DNA of 64,000 nt from Gymnopus androsaceus JB14 (GCA_009733575.1 ML769551.1:62001-126000), one strand, 5' to 3'. Positions 1 through 11,290 are shown, counted from the stretch's first letter. Notes: generated by a model from the letters alone, not told the origin. Numbers and translations are program-made.

Positions 1-960
1 TTGCTCCGAGAGCTGAGACTTATCTATTGATCTTGGCCCATGCCTCTACTGACCTCGATAAAAAAAAATTTTAATAGGATTGCCGCTCAAAAGGCAACCA
101 CTCAGGAGTCAGCATGATACGGTTTGTTACTCAGATATATACTCACCACACCTAGTGACTATTCTGGCTTCGGTGTCATGTCTGGAACCAGCCCAGATTA
201 ATCAAAAAATCATTTATGAGAGATGTATAGAATTAACGTAGATGGTACAGTTGGATTAATCTCATGTGTATATCAGATGGGTGATCAATCTTGGATATTG
301 ACTTTTATTTTTTTGAACTATTTTCTTTCACTGTCAATAGCTTGCTCAATTCTCAATGGAATTGGACACGGTTGAGTGCATTTGAGAGTGGTTTCGAAGC
401 TCTGAGAATGCCCATGTATAGATCGAAAAGATTTTCGTTTGTATTCACGTCGATTTTGAAGCTCTAACGCCTCCAAAAGCAAAATAACTTGCCAAATAAT
501 AATTTTAATAATTATTCAGGATTTATTTCTTGTAGTATCTTATTCATATAAGTCTTATCTAGTGCACCACAGGCCAATTGGAGTTTGGGGTAGTGAGCAA
601 CCGAGCTTGAGAGGTGTCAAATAAGTTCTAGATGCTTGAGCTCACTTGCACATGGCCTCAAACTCAAATTTCAGTATGGGGCACACTAGATAAAATGTAT
701 GAGAGACTAAGAGTAACATACCACAGTGAATAACTAGTGATATAGCCATACTGGCGGCTCCGAGTCCTTACTTTACATGGTATGGTTTAGAATATAATAT
801 TATACTGGCTATAGGATAGAAAATAACTTATTCAAGTACTATAAATTCTGTTAAATTGCAGTCTGAGGAGTACTATAGTACATAAATTGGCAACATATAA
901 TAATATGGAGCCATTTTATATGTACTATAGTCACCCAGACCATAGGAGACATCTATTTTA
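1..960. other. AT-rich stretch, no gene recognised
   Basis: No long open frame, splice-supported exon or terminal-repeat pair was found on either strand. The stretch is AT-rich with frequent stops and looks like non-coding or decayed repeat sequence. Confidence 0.5.
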
Positions 961-971
961 ACATTATTTTC

Positions 972-1302
972 TCAAGGCTTTCCATATATGTAAGCTACTG
1001 CTCTAGCACCATCTCTTTCTGTTAAATCTCCAACAGCTGATAGTTGTCCTTCATAAATGCTACTTCTTCCTGTTGTTACTCCATCATTATACCAAACCAT
1101 GCTGTCAGGTGTTACAATTCTGGATACAAAGTGATTTTGATTTTCCCAGTAAATAACCCCTCTCAGCTTTTCTCTTCAAGGATAACAATGGTGATGAACC
1201 TTGAGTTAATGTGTATACTGGTCCTGGATTTGTTGTATAAGTTTTATTTGGTCTAATGTTTGATTTACCTTTTTCAGGAGCAGGTCTGGAGCAAGGATTC
1301 AT
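972..1302 (-). pseudogene. Gene fragment, possibly C-terminal part of a fungal beta-propeller/lectin-type protein
   Basis: On the minus strand an open stretch ends at a TGA at 972-974 and contains YWENQ, MVWYNDGVTTGRSSIYEGQL and a C-terminal end in AYIYGKP. The Trp/Gly-rich blade-like pattern recalls fucose-lectin-like propellers, but this is an impression, not a firm match. Upstream, from about 1302 to 1160, a different frame is open (NPCSRPAPEKGKSN, YTLTQGSSPL), so an intron or a frameshift lies near 1165. No start codon context, signal peptide or full domain is visible, so it is best treated as a remnant of a small secreted or repeat protein. Confidence 0.3.
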
Positions 1303-1350
1303 AATAAGAAAGATTTAACACAACATTGACAAGTATTAGTTTAAATATAC

Positions 1351-1877
1351 TGTTAGGATTGTGCAAGAGCCAAGACTAGCTGAGGGTTCCCGGATGCAAC
1401 CAAGGTTACCGAAGTTTCAGCTAGCAACCCGGAAGGTGATGGTCGTTGGTGAAGCTATTAGCAACACCCTCGCCACACTGTAGTGTCTGGTGAGGTAGAG
1501 CCAAGTTAGCGAGATAAGATTTGTTGACATCGGGCTATCCAATGGTCAACCGAGACGATGACAAGGCAAGCGGAAGTTACTCCAGAGAGGATGTGGTGTA
1601 TCCAAGATGATATTTAAACAACAATCGAGTATAGCTACTTATATACTGTATTGACTGTCGGACCCGAGTAGGAAAAAGACAATAAGTATGTGATGCTGAA
1701 TTGTTCAGCATATAAATATGGAAAGTATATTTAGTTAAAAGACAAAAGGATAATATAAACAAAAGAACAATAAGGTGACCGAGTATGACCAAGATATAAT
1801 CAGCCAATAGTTACTGATCCATTGCACAGAAGCCTTTGGCGGCAAGCCAAAGCGCCTTGGCTCGCATGGATATAACA
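1351..1877. mobile_element. LTR-like sequence (TGTTAG...TAACA)
   Basis: The segment begins TGTTAGGATTG and ends TATAACA, the TG...CA form of LTR ends, and contains a TATA-like TTATATACTG near 1638. At 1877/1878 it directly abuts sequence matching copy B of the segmental duplication (gcatcccgac at 33682), so this is a real insertion junction that truncates the neighbouring gene copy. No matching TSD was found on the left, so it may be one end of a longer or deleted element. Confidence 0.4.
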
Positions 1878-3281
1878 GCATCCCGACGTCCCTGATTAGG
1901 TCCCCAAAATGGTTTCCACTCTTGGTGGTACGCAAGGTGGCTGCTATCTTCCCGGAATGTATTGTCCCAGACCAACCACTATACCAGATTATTGGCTTCT
2001 TATTCACCACTGACGCAGTGAGTAATTTCAGGGCCTTTTGCCCAGCTCTGCATAAATATGTTTAGCCCAATACAAAAATGAAAAGATTATAAAGATGTGT
2101 TTACACTGATAGAGGATTACGCTAAACAATGGGAGATAATCAGATTTTTCACATCAGGAAAACCTTAATATGCAAAAGATGCTAAAAATACGCAAAAGTA
2201 GACAAAAAATGAATGAAATTTGACAATTTGGTCATATTATGCAGGTTATTCAAAATTATTCCCATTATCCATGTCCCTCGATAAAAACTGCAGTATGTGC
2301 ACAATTTAGACATTTTTATGCACTATAATTCACCCAGATAAAAGATTCGTTCACCTAGATAAATGATGCTTAATCGTTCAATGAAGCAATAAAGAGAACA
2401 AAAATAATATATTCATATTGTACACACCAGTACAGCAAGTATGATATACAGCAGGAGCAACATGGTAGCAAGAGCAATACAGATTGAAGGCAATAGAGCA
2501 CTATATATCCCAACATATACTAATGAGCGTGACTTGGTAGTAGCAAGAGCAAAAGGGATATGGCAATACACAGATTGAGAGCAGTAAGATAGTAGTGAGA
2601 AAATAGATCCAGATGCAGTAGCGAGAGTAATGATAATAGAAATCGAAAAAAAGAAAAAAAAAATCTACTGTGAAAACTAATTGCGGTGGTACAGCAACCA
2701 CCTATCTCCAAAGCTAAATCTTAGCGGCAAGTGCATTAGCACAAAGAATGGTAGAATGGGAGGTGACACTCACAAATTGATTGAAGAGAACACTTACTGG
2801 GTTTCTTCAAGATTCGCGATTGTAATGAGCAGCAGAAGAGCCAACACTGATCTTGCAACAATGTCAAAAAAAAGTAAAAGAGGGCTCAGAAAAGAGCACA
2901 TACATTTGAGTGTACCTTGTCGAGACCGTTGCCATGGAAATCCATCTTGCCATCCTCAGCCAAAGAGATAGGTCAATGAGTGGTATTGAAGTCTTAAGCA
3001 ACATGGTAGTTGGCAAAAGCAGGCTCAGACTCGAGAATACCAGATACAGAACAACATAGACGAAGGAATGACATTGACTTCAGTCACCAAAAGATATGTG
3101 TTAGTGCTGAATGAAACAAGATAAATGATCCAGAGCGTACCGCGATTCTACCATTGAGCTACATAATGTGAAAGGATACAGCTTGTTTTAAGAAAAAGTT
3201 GCATCAAGACTGAAGGATGGCCAGGAGAGTGGAATCGCGGAAGATGGTGGTTGAAGTGAGAAAGGTTTGATCAACCAACAT

Positions 3282-3989
3282 GGATAATTCTATTAGACAA
3301 CCCCGTTGATTGAAAACAACCCCTTCTAAAGCTCTTTCGACCATTTTTGGCGTCCGTCACACTGGAGTTTGCCCGAAACACATGTCCCTCACTCTTGCTG
3401 GAGCTGCCACGTTGCATGGTTGAATATGCTCTCATCTCGGAGCTGCTGCCGCCCCCCTAATCTCATGAGCATACTCTTCTGGGACTCTTGTACTTTAGTC
3501 TCCAATTGATAAAGATTCACCTACGGACACTCAAGAGTCAAAACACTCAGCCCATATTGCACAAAGGTTCTCAAAGGCACTCTGCGGAGTAAACACCGGT
3601 GCCGGGTGCGTATCTCGCTCTTCAGTTTTTTTACCTTCTCAAATCATTTCCTAGCTTGCTACTTTCCTTATACCTCCGGCTCTTACCTTGTTTAACCCAC
3701 CAGGCATCAAGAAACTCTTGTTGTGTCAGTATTGGTCTTGCCATATGATTGTTGGAGACTCATTCTACATGTAACATCCTCAGTAATTCTCGCAGCAGTA
3801 TGCCAGTAGCTTCTTTATTGCTACGCTCAGCCAGTACATTATTCATGACCGACTTTTCTCAATTTCAATGAATTTGTGACCCGTTAGGACTCCGGTGTGA
3901 CAGCTGGCGCTACGGCCAATGCGGAAGGGTTGTTTCGGGGTTGTTTCGAGGTTGTTTTCAATCAACAGGGTTGTTTAATAGAATTATCC
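3282..3989. mobile_element. MULE-like MITE with 9-bp TSD AACCAACAT
   Basis: The inverted ends start GGATAATTCTATTAGACAAC and match over about 45 bp. The 9-bp direct repeat AACCAACAT lies immediately outside (3273-3281 and 3990-3998). A 9-bp TSD with GG...CC ends fits Mutator-like elements. The inside is non-coding. Termini resemble those of the element at 6184-7476. Confidence 0.8.
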
Positions 3990-4093
3990 AACCAACATGG
4001 CGTGATGTGATGACATTGATTTAGGGCACGCTCCGGCCTCCAGCTGGATTGACATAACATCATTATTCAAACCTTGATTCAAACGTGCACATA

Positions 4094-4303
4094 CAGTGGC
4101 GGCGCTTCGGAATGGAACAGGGGTACATAAAGATGCACCCATCTCCAGCCAAATACCACATATGGTAATCGTCCAAGTGGTGGATTTTGGTGGGATAGGC
4201 ACCTAATTCATGCCCACAATTTGGCTGGAGCATAGAGGTGCAGTAAGTACAAAAAATTGCACATTTTTCCAACCCCTTGTTCCGTTCCGAAGCGCCGCCA
4301 CTG
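4094..4303. mobile_element. Mariner-type MITE (TA TSD)
   Basis: Ends CAGTGGCGGCGCTTCGGAA match inverted at the right side over about 33 bp, with TA flanks at 4092-4093 and 4304-4305. It is 210 bp long and non-coding, and is nested in the 2153-4750 element. Confidence 0.75.
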
Positions 4304-5159
4304 TATTCTACTTACTATTCCACATTGCGTCTTACATACTCTTACATACCTGAGGCCGAAAGAAATTGTAGTGGCTCCCAAATACATGATTCTGACAATA
4401 ATCCTCCCAAAAGATTCAGAAGTTCATCAAACTTGCAAAAGTTGCATTATTATCAAATTATTATGCATAATTATGCATATTTTGTCTACTCAGTTGGGAT
4501 TCAGATCAGTGTATGGCTGTTCAGTCTGTTTGTCACTGGTATGAGCTGTATATCCATTTACTGGACATTTTAGGTATTCACTGGGACTCTTGGTTTCTGA
4601 AGAAATGTTGCTTTTTGTTGCATAAAATGTAATAAATTTATACAAGTTGCCTCATATTGCATAAAATTTGCATTTATGCCTATTTTATTACATCTGTGGC
4701 ATTTTTGTGGGTTTATATGCTAAGTTTGCATATTAAGGTTTTCCTGATGCCACCATTCAATAAGAGTGTGAAATCTTACTGAGTAGAGATCTCTTTTTGT
4801 TGCCGCGCCAGCGTCGCATATATTATGCTCATTCTCATCAATCTCATGCTGCTGAAGTGGGTGGGCCAAGACTCCGAATAGGATAGAAGCAAAGAAAGAG
4901 AGATAAATGAAAAGGGAAAATTTCATGATGAGTTGAGTAACAGTTGGAGAATCGCCAGCGACTCTTCTTGTGGATTGGTGACCATATCAAATGTATGGAA
5001 GTTCTCAAGTTGGCCTCTACCTTTTATATCTTTCAGAAGTCCGCTTCGTAAAGGATCAAGATCCAAACTGTTCGATGAATCAAAAAAATTGTGAACCAGG
5101 CATTTGGACTTCTGCTTGCCACTTTGAGTGTGTGTTCTGTAGTAAATGTATCTTGATCC

Positions 5160-5525
5160 TTGATGAATCTATCTCAGTATAGTGGCACTGACCATCATAA
5201 AATCATGGCATTTCATCAGCAAATGTGTATGGTGTGGCAAGTCCCCGAAAGTGCTGGACAGCGCCTCCAGAGCCCCAGTGCCCGAGGGGTGGAACGGCAT
5301 GCACTGGCGAGAGGACCCAAAATTACCTTATTTGGGGATGACAGAGAGATGTCATACCAGTTTACATTTTTAGCAGCACTGGGAAGTTTAGGCCTTGCTG
5401 TTGAAATTAAAATGCAAAATACACATTTTGCTGATGTTCTCCTAACAGTGTTAGGAGAACATAGGCTAGCAGAATTTACCGAATTGACTAGCCGCTTGTA
5501 CATCAGCAAAACTTGTATGGGCTGA
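5160..5525 (+). CDS. Unrecognised open frame in copy A; coding status uncertain
   Basis: An open frame of about 121 codons contains GPKITLFGDDREMSYQ and ends LYISKTCMG. The homologous frame in copy B (34465-34737) is also open, but so is the opposite strand in both copies (NVNWYDISLSSPNKVILG). Between the copies nearly all base changes alter residues on either strand, so there is no sign of protein-level constraint. A 27-bp palindrome (TGTTCTCCTAACA, one base, then its inverse) lies within it. It may be a decayed exon or chance open sequence. No function can be assigned. Confidence 0.2.
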   Translation: MMNLSQYSGTDHHKIMAFHQQMCMVWQVPESAGQRLQSPSARGVERHALARGPKITLFGDDREMSYQFTFLAALGSLGLAVEIKMQNTHFADVLLTVLGEHRLAEFTELTSRLYISKTCMG

Positions 5526-5978
5526 AGCCACTGTACAGCAATCTCCCAGTGATTTAAGTTCCAGCGTTGGACAGCATTGTATAGTATTGTACAGTATCAG
5601 AAAGGGGCTTACACCGCAAACATGTTTTGTTGATGCGGCTTGGCCGTTCTCGATGTTAATGGCTTGAAGTTTCAGCCCAAAGCATGCCACTGCCACTTTT
5701 AGTAAATCTCCTTGAGATTTGATGCAAAAATCAAACCTTTCAAGGTATCCGCAGTAATATCCTAGGCGTCTTTCCAGCTTCTCCCGATTTCAGTCAGGTA
5801 TTGAATGTCAATGCAATACACACTTTGCTTGCATTTTGTCTCCAATTCCTTCTTTGTCAAATGGAAAGTTAATGGCACTTGAGCAGCAAAGAATGCGATT
5901 CCGGGGCGGCGGTTTGATGGTATTTACAAGCCTCATAGACACATTTATTTGGCTCACGCTGGGCATAGCTAAGGTTGA

Positions 5979-7640
5979 TTGTCCAGTGAGGTTACCTACA
6001 TCTTGGGAAGGCCAGGAAAGTTTTACATACCCTGGGCGGATTATTTCCAACTAGTGGACAATACTCTGGGTGGTTCTATGCAGTGGGACTGCCTTCAAGG
6101 AGATTGTGTGAGCACCAACCCATACTGGGATTTTGGGACTAAGGGCAACAAGCATGCTGATGAATTTGTGAAAGCTGCATCAGGGATCATTCTATTTGGC
6201 AACCCCCTTGTTGCGCAACAACCCCCTGATCGTAACAACCCTCTTCGATTCCCAGTTTTAGTGGGGTTGTCAGCCAGTGAAGTTCCGGATCTCACTGCAT
6301 TGTTGTGTCATGCAGTAGTACTTATAGTAATTGAATTGAATGTAGTAGATTGTCTATTTAGCTAACAGACAACATCGAGGTTGTACCGCTGTACTCAGAC
6401 CTTGAATGACAATGTGGTCAAGCTTATTTAATAGAGCTATAGAGAGTATCGGAAATGTCGCCGTTAGTGCTGGTGCTAACGAGCAGGTGACAGGAGTGAC
6501 ACATGCTAGAATATGTCTTGTAATGGTGATCAATAACAACAGATGTTAGAAAGGATAAGGTGTAGATGGGTACGCGTATATGGACACGTCGAGAGGTTGT
6601 CACTGACAGTGGGGGACATTAGAATAATGTCCTGAAGAGCCGGAATAGTATTGATTAGCATTGTTAGGCACGTTAATTACGTATTGCCACAATTGTACTA
6701 AGGGAATAGTTGACAAGACGGATAGTCATCTGCTAATCATGTTGAAGACAAGAAATTGTCTACCAGTTGCGCGGAGCAATGTCAAGGGTGAAGTTGGAGA
6801 GTCTATGAGTTGACGTCTAAATCCAACGGAACCAACCGGGATAGATTAGTTTCGCGATCAAGATTGGATTGTACTGATCAACATCAAAGCATAGTTACGG
6901 AATGTCGAAACATTCTATGTATAGGTAAACGAGAATTGGGGTCCGAGAGTCCAGTTCTGCCAGCTTTTATAGTTGTACGGTATCTAAATAAGGAAATGAT
7001 TACGGTATGTGGTTATGGTTATTAGTTCCAGAACATTCCGTTAGCCTTGGTTACGGCTAAACGGAATGGGTATCTACAGTATCAATGCATCGTAATGGTG
7101 TTTTGACGCATCGTAGTAAGGTCTCGTGGATTATCCACGCATTAGCAGTGGTAATGACGGTGGTATAGTACAGGACAAGTAAAAATAGTGGGCCGGGTCA
7201 TAACACCGGCTCGAGAAATGATCTCGATCCTGTGCCACATGCATAACCTCCAATAGTACATGTCTCGTAACAATCAATAGTACGCGTCTTGTAACCTCTC
7301 CATAACAAATAAGTACATGGTTTGATATGGTAAGATATTGTAACGCGCTGTGACATGTTCGGGGAGTGTTTCGGACTGCGCTGTCAGGAGCAGCAGGGTT
7401 GTCAGATAGGAAATCAATTTCAGGGGGTTGTTGGAGGGTTGTTGCGCAACAAGGGGGTTGCCAAATAGAATAATCCCTGGATCAGTGCTAGCAAGTGAAG
7501 CGGCTTGGAACCGATCTCGATCCAACACAATGCGGATGAACAAGAACAGGCGGAAATGGAATGGCAAAAACAAAGATGCGAATAGGTCTCTCATTGCTAA
7601 CCAGACTCCTCCTTTTCTGAAGCCCAGGGAGCGTCTTTAA
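5979..7640 (+). pseudogene. Hypothetical gene segment split by a MULE-like element
   Basis: In copy A the frame reads ILGRPGKFYIPWADYF... NPYWDFGTKGNKHADEF up to 6183 and resumes after the inserted element at 7477 with EAAWNRSRSNTMRMNKN, ending PPFLKPRERL and a stop. Copy B (about 35212-35550) has the same frame without the insert, but a TGA replaces the Trp codon of PYWDF. Thus each copy carries a different disabling change. The motif GNxxADEFA is reminiscent of the last motif of RNase H domains, but the rest of such a domain is not visible, so no function is assigned. Confidence 0.35.
6184..7476. mobile_element. MULE-like element, 1.29 kb, 9-bp TSD
   Basis: Ends GGATCATTCTATTTGGCAAC are repeated inverted at the right end for over 40 bp, including TTGTTGCGCAACAACCC, itself a palindrome. 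TSDs are CTGCATCAG (6175-6183) and CTGGATCAG (7477-7485), one mismatch, and copy B shows the empty site CTGGACCAG. The GGATNATTCTATT terminus and 9-bp TSD match the element at 3282-3989, so both belong to one family. No transposase frame was recognised. Confidence 0.8.
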
Positions 7641-7740
7641 AAAGCCAATTTAATTTAATTTAAACCAAATTTTAACCAAATGTTGAATTTTTGGATGCTT
7701 AATTCAAAGCATGTAGTTTAAGTATGCCCGTGGTACCCGT

Positions 7741-7950
7741 ATGAGCATCATCGACATATCTTACGACAGATATCTGAAGGCATATCCCTATCCGATATTT
7801 AAGTTTTCGGAACGGCGAAAGGAATCTTGGCCTATCTTGGCCCTTGGGGTATTCATCACGGTCTCAGGACGATATGATGAACCCACAGATTGCTCTGTCG
7901 AGCCTGAAGATGTGGAATTGCCTGATGATTCCGAGCTTGAAAACCAATAA
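7741..7950 (+). CDS. Small open frame, 69 codons, conserved in copy B
   Basis: The frame starts MSIIDISYDRYLKAYP and ends in an acidic tail (DVELPDDSELENQ). The copy-B equivalent (35651-35878) is nearly identical but reads on into a palindrome insertion and ends NFPYG. High identity reflects the recent duplication and does not prove coding. No domain is recognised. Confidence 0.25.
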   Translation: MSIIDISYDRYLKAYPYPIFKFSERRKESWPILALGVFITVSGRYDEPTDCSVEPEDVELPDDSELENQ

Positions 7951-8529
7951 AACTTCCCCTACTTACTTATCAGCCCCCTATTCCGCATCTACCCATTTCA
8001 TCTCCGACTGTTTGGTGTCCACACAAAACCCGGAGGTGCTGATATGCTGGTTTTGCCACGGTTGCGTATGGTGCTCAAAAGTATCTAGATCTGGGAAGAG
8101 CCATATAGCCACAGTGCGGTTACGCCTGAAAGTGCTTGGTTTTGCACCGACAGTGACACCTATCTTTATCCCAAGTGGGCAGTGTTTGCGATACATCTAA
8201 TGCCTATGCTTCATATTCTATGCCCTATTTACTCTACTTATTCTATACCTCAAGGCCACGGGCCTGACCAGCAAGTTACTACGCATTACATACTGTACAG
8301 TTTCGACCACAAGATCCCGTAACTTCAACGCAGGGGTCCCAAAGTAGGCAAAATTAAGGAAAATAACATGTAAAAAACATGGTTGAACTTGGGTGACACG
8401 CGGGGCACATGAAACATATACGCCAGTTCGTCAGGAACCGTTCCGCCTATGAGGCTACTTACCAGATAGTTAGTGAATATATACTTAGTGAATATTTGCT
8501 GCACAAACATGAGTAGTCTTCATGGGGAA

Positions 8530-9170
8530 AGGCTAGTAAATAATTACTAGCTCTGTTCAGTGAGCTTCGTCAGGACAGCTAGTAGTTATTCACTAGCTTG
8601 TCCCTCTGTCATGCTCGGGAGGTAGTAATTATTTACTACCTCTCACGCACAATTTAGCTGGGAGAGGTAGTAGCTATTTACTATTTCCCTTCCGCTTTGT
8701 TGGGAATTCCTGTGCTTGCGGTCTGGGGAGGTAGTAATTATTTACTACCTCCCTTTAGCCTCGTCGTGGGCAGCTAGTAGATAATTACTAGCTGTCTGCT
8801 TTGTGATTTGTCTGGGGGAAGTAGTAATTATTTCTTACTTTCCATGCTTGCAATCTGGCAATGTAGTAATTAATTACTAGCTCTTTTCAGTGAGCTTTAT
8901 TGGGAAAGCTAGTGACTATTTACTAGCTTATCAGTCTGTCATGCTCAAGAGGTAGTAATTATTTACTATCTCTCACGTGCAATCCAGCTGGAAGAGGTAG
9001 TAACTATTTACTACCTCCCTTCAGCTTCGTTGGGGATTCCCTCTGGGGAGGTAGTAATTATCCACTACATCCCTTCATCTGGACAGCTAGCCACTTAGGA
9101 AGTAGTAACCATCTACTATGCCATTCTTCCGTGCTCAAGAGGTAGTAAATAATTACTACCTCCCTGATTC
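8530..9170. repeat. Array of about 14 palindromic hairpin units (GGTAGTAATTATTTACTACC type)
   Basis: Every 30-80 bp there is an imperfect palindrome built on (A/G)GGTAGTAATTATTTACTACC or its GCTAGTAAATAATTACTAGC variant, e.g. at 8532-8552, 8574-8602, 8617-8643, 8661-8689, 8725-8753, 8769-8795 and 9139-9166. Spacers reuse the words GTGAGCTTCGTCAGGA, CTCTGTCATGCTC and TGTGCTTGCGGTCT. The block 8540-8880 is repeated as a decayed copy at 8880-9100, so there is a higher-order repeat. There is no coding potential. A second, oppositely oriented array lies at 42280-43730. Confidence 0.8.
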
Positions 9171-9269
9171 TCGTCAATTTACTCTTTGCCAGGTAGTACT
9201 TCTATGCTTCAATTCAAGGATATTACAAGATTGAAATTTCACAAAATACATTTTATTTAACAACGCAAG

Positions 9270-10423
9270 ATTCTATAAAAAAAGAGCCCTAAGAAGAACA
9301 TCTCGAATGCAAATTGAGATATCCTTCTGGGTGCCGCACAATCAAAATTTTTCCTGATGGTGCTTGCCGCCTGCAATAAATGAGTAAGAAACAAACGGAA
9401 CACGAATTCACGTACAGGTAGGACATATATGCTGTGGTCTGTCTTCACAGTCTATCTCTAACAGGATGTGCACAATCAATTCTATCACTGGTAAGCAACA
9501 ATTGATGTACTTATAAACAAAACTTACCTGCACAATGTACATAGGTCCTTTCACACTCGATTTGGATTCCAGCAAGCCACATCTCATTTCAGCCTACAAT
9601 GCAGAACATTTACCATTCTGCCAACCTTCATCACATTTTGTGTATCAAAAAAAGGGTATAAAAACCCTAAATCATCTGTGGCAGAAATTTGCCTAGAAAT
9701 CAAATACCATGATGAACTTGGCGCTTGGCAAAAATCTCAATTTCAGATAAGTATTTGATGAATGAATCTAGCCAATGGAATGACTGTCCAGCTGTGAGTG
9801 CTTCCACAAACTGTCTATACAACAAGTGGACATATTCTTGAAAGGAAGACCCATCACCAGCCTCTGCAAATTTACTTTCAACAAGAGTCTTCAGAGCTCT
9901 GAGGATGGCCCATATAAATGCTCAAAGGCTTTGTGGCTTGAGTGAACCCCTGAAAAAAAAAGTAAGTGAAGGGACCAAATGTGAGAGGGAAGCCAATGCA
10001 CTGTATTTCTAGACCCTTTATCCTAGGCTTCAATATGATGAGAGGGGGACTTGTCCACTGGGAGTCTTGCCGAGGAACACATCATTGTGCATTTATGGCA
10101 TCCTTGTTTCTGTCAGTAAAGGTACCAGTCAAGCAGGCTAAGTAAATTGTAATAAAAAGATTACCAATGATAATGCCGAAGGCTTTTAAGGCGGTTGGCC
10201 TCAAGCTTAGCTGCAGTAGAGCAATTTATTCTTGGTCATGGCATTGGGTTGAGGTAGGTGATACAGATTGATTACCTTTTTTTGGGACATCAGTCCTCAG
10301 CAAGGAAGACCATTTCTTGAATAATGTCACGCCTGCTGCACCATTTTCTACGAAAAAAATTTCATGAATGTGGTTGAAATGTTCAGCAGATTGATTCTAG
10401 CCCAATGAAGTTTGATTTGAAAG
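9270..10423. repeat. Dispersed repeat C (second copy at 38545-40488)
   Basis: Collinear and highly similar to 38545-40488 apart from two MITEs present only there. It contains decayed exon-like pieces on the minus strand: one block reads VENGAAGVTLFKKWSSLLRTDVPKK, broken into splice-like pieces by GTAATC donors, at about 10270-10350. Confidence 0.75.
9700..9949 (-). pseudogene. Open exon-like piece inside repeat C
   Basis: After a polypyrimidine-AG acceptor at 9950-9951 (minus strand) the frame includes LKTLVESKFAEAGDGSS, QEYVHLLYRQFVEAL and FHWLDSFIKYLSEIEIFA before a TGA at 9700-9702. The repeat-D copy has the same frame with a stop after FSF. The protein family is not recognised. It is probably the last exon of a gene carried by a multi-copy repeat. 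Confidence 0.35.
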
Positions 10424-11217
10424 AGCCCCAGACACAAATCTTGTAAACAAAAATCATTACAGTGGTAATAAATACTTATGTCTACAAATTGGCTGCAGTT
10501 GTAGGTAAAGCCATTTGTATACCAGCCAGCACCTATAATGGGACATCCCATTTGGGATTGGGTACCACAGGGCTAAAAGTGGGGATAGGGCCAATGCTCA
10601 ATCCGAATAAAATGATAAATGTAATTATTTTTTCGCCCTCGAATGAATCAATGATTGCGTTCATATGGTGGCATCTATTCCGTTGTGTCAGGTTTGTTCC
10701 GTTCCCTCGCGCATTTGGTCAATGATTACTCCATTTGGTTTGCTGCCCGCTTCCCGCCTGTTGCCCGCCTCCCACTCATTATCCGCCACCGCCGCCCTGA
10801 ATAAATGTAAAATATGACTGCATGAATTGGCAACTATTTACTGGGTGAGCAGCACTGCTCCCGTTCCTGCGCTCTGCTCCCACAGTGCCTGCCCTGAAAA
10901 ACATTTATTTATCATGTCCTAACTTGTGTTCGCTGGCGCTTAAAAACTCGATAGCAATAAATACCCAATCAATTTGTGGGTGGGTGCCCGAAACTCCAAG
11001 AAAGATAATTTTATATCAAAGCACTATATTACAAGATTACAAGAAGGCAACCAACTACAAGCGCACTACATAGCAATATATATACGGTAACACAATGAAC
11101 ATTGAATACACGATCAACAAGGACTACATGACAAGACAACAACAACACAGATAGATAACAGACAAATGAATAGATAGCAAGATATCAGTATTAGAGTAGG
11201 GTAAGGTACAACACTGC
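10424..11217. other. No gene recognised
   Basis: Mixed-composition sequence with short open frames only. No inverted termini or splice-supported exons were seen. Confidence 0.4.
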
Positions 11218-11290
11218 TCAAGAAAAGCTAAAGGAAACAGACCATAGCGGACACATTAAATGGTAGCATGATGAAGAAACAGCGAATGCG

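Larger units (their letters stand above)
2153..4750. mobile_element. 2.6-kb DNA-transposon-like element with about 25-bp inverted ends, inserted in copy A
   Basis: The left end ATCAGGAAAACCTTAATATG (and six more matching bases) recurs inverted at 4725-4749. Copy B shows the empty site as one uninterrupted sequence at about 33960. The flanking CAC (2150-2152 and 4751-4753) is a possible 3-bp TSD, although a 2-bp reading is also possible. No transposase frame was recognised inside. The interior carries two younger nested elements (3282-3989 and 4094-4303) and AT-rich sequence with repeated ATGCATAATTATGCAT-type words. On the minus strand near 2910-2970 a short open stretch (SLAEDGKMDFHGNGLDK) ends at a GT, which might be an exon relic. 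Confidence 0.7.
1878..4926 (-). pseudogene. Copy A of a small secreted-protein gene, broken by insertions
   Basis: Exon 1 lies at about 4751-4926 and starts with a classic signal peptide (MKFSLFIYLSFFASILFGVLAH) followed by a short mature region containing CDAGAATKRDLYS. The second part, at about 1878-2070, encodes the conserved block VVNKKPIIWYSGWSG and SGKIAATLRTTKSGN, then stops matching after VGM because the LTR-like sequence 1351-1877 replaces the C-terminus. Between the two parts sits the 2.6-kb element 2153-4750. The same gene is uninterrupted in copy B (33446-34134). Product function is not recognised. The signal peptide suggests secretion; this copy cannot make the full protein. Confidence 0.55.
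1878..8389. repeat. Copy A of a 2.6-kb segmental duplication
   Basis: Sequence 1878-2152, 4751-6183 and 7477-8389 is highly similar and collinear to 33682-36330. The two gaps in copy A are exactly the inserted elements 2153-4750 and 6184-7476. The comparison therefore gives empty sites for both. Similarity stops at 8389/36330 after ATGGTTGAACT. Confidence 0.85.

Noticed and set aside
3130..3175. tRNA-like 5' half on the minus strand (TAGCTCAATGGTAGAA)
   Set aside because: The A-box word is good but there is no B-box or anticodon arm downstream.
5300..5400. GDD motif (LFGDDREM) as a viral RNA polymerase trace
   Set aside because: No other polymerase motif nearby, the frame is short and both strands are open; GDD alone is too common.
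6090..6183. GNxxADEFA as an RNase H domain
   Set aside because: Only one motif; the catalytic Asp/Glu motifs expected upstream were not found.
8530..9170. CRISPR-like look of regularly spaced palindromic repeats
   Set aside because: The context is eukaryotic, the repeats vary, the spacers share vocabulary and differ in length, and there are no cas genes.
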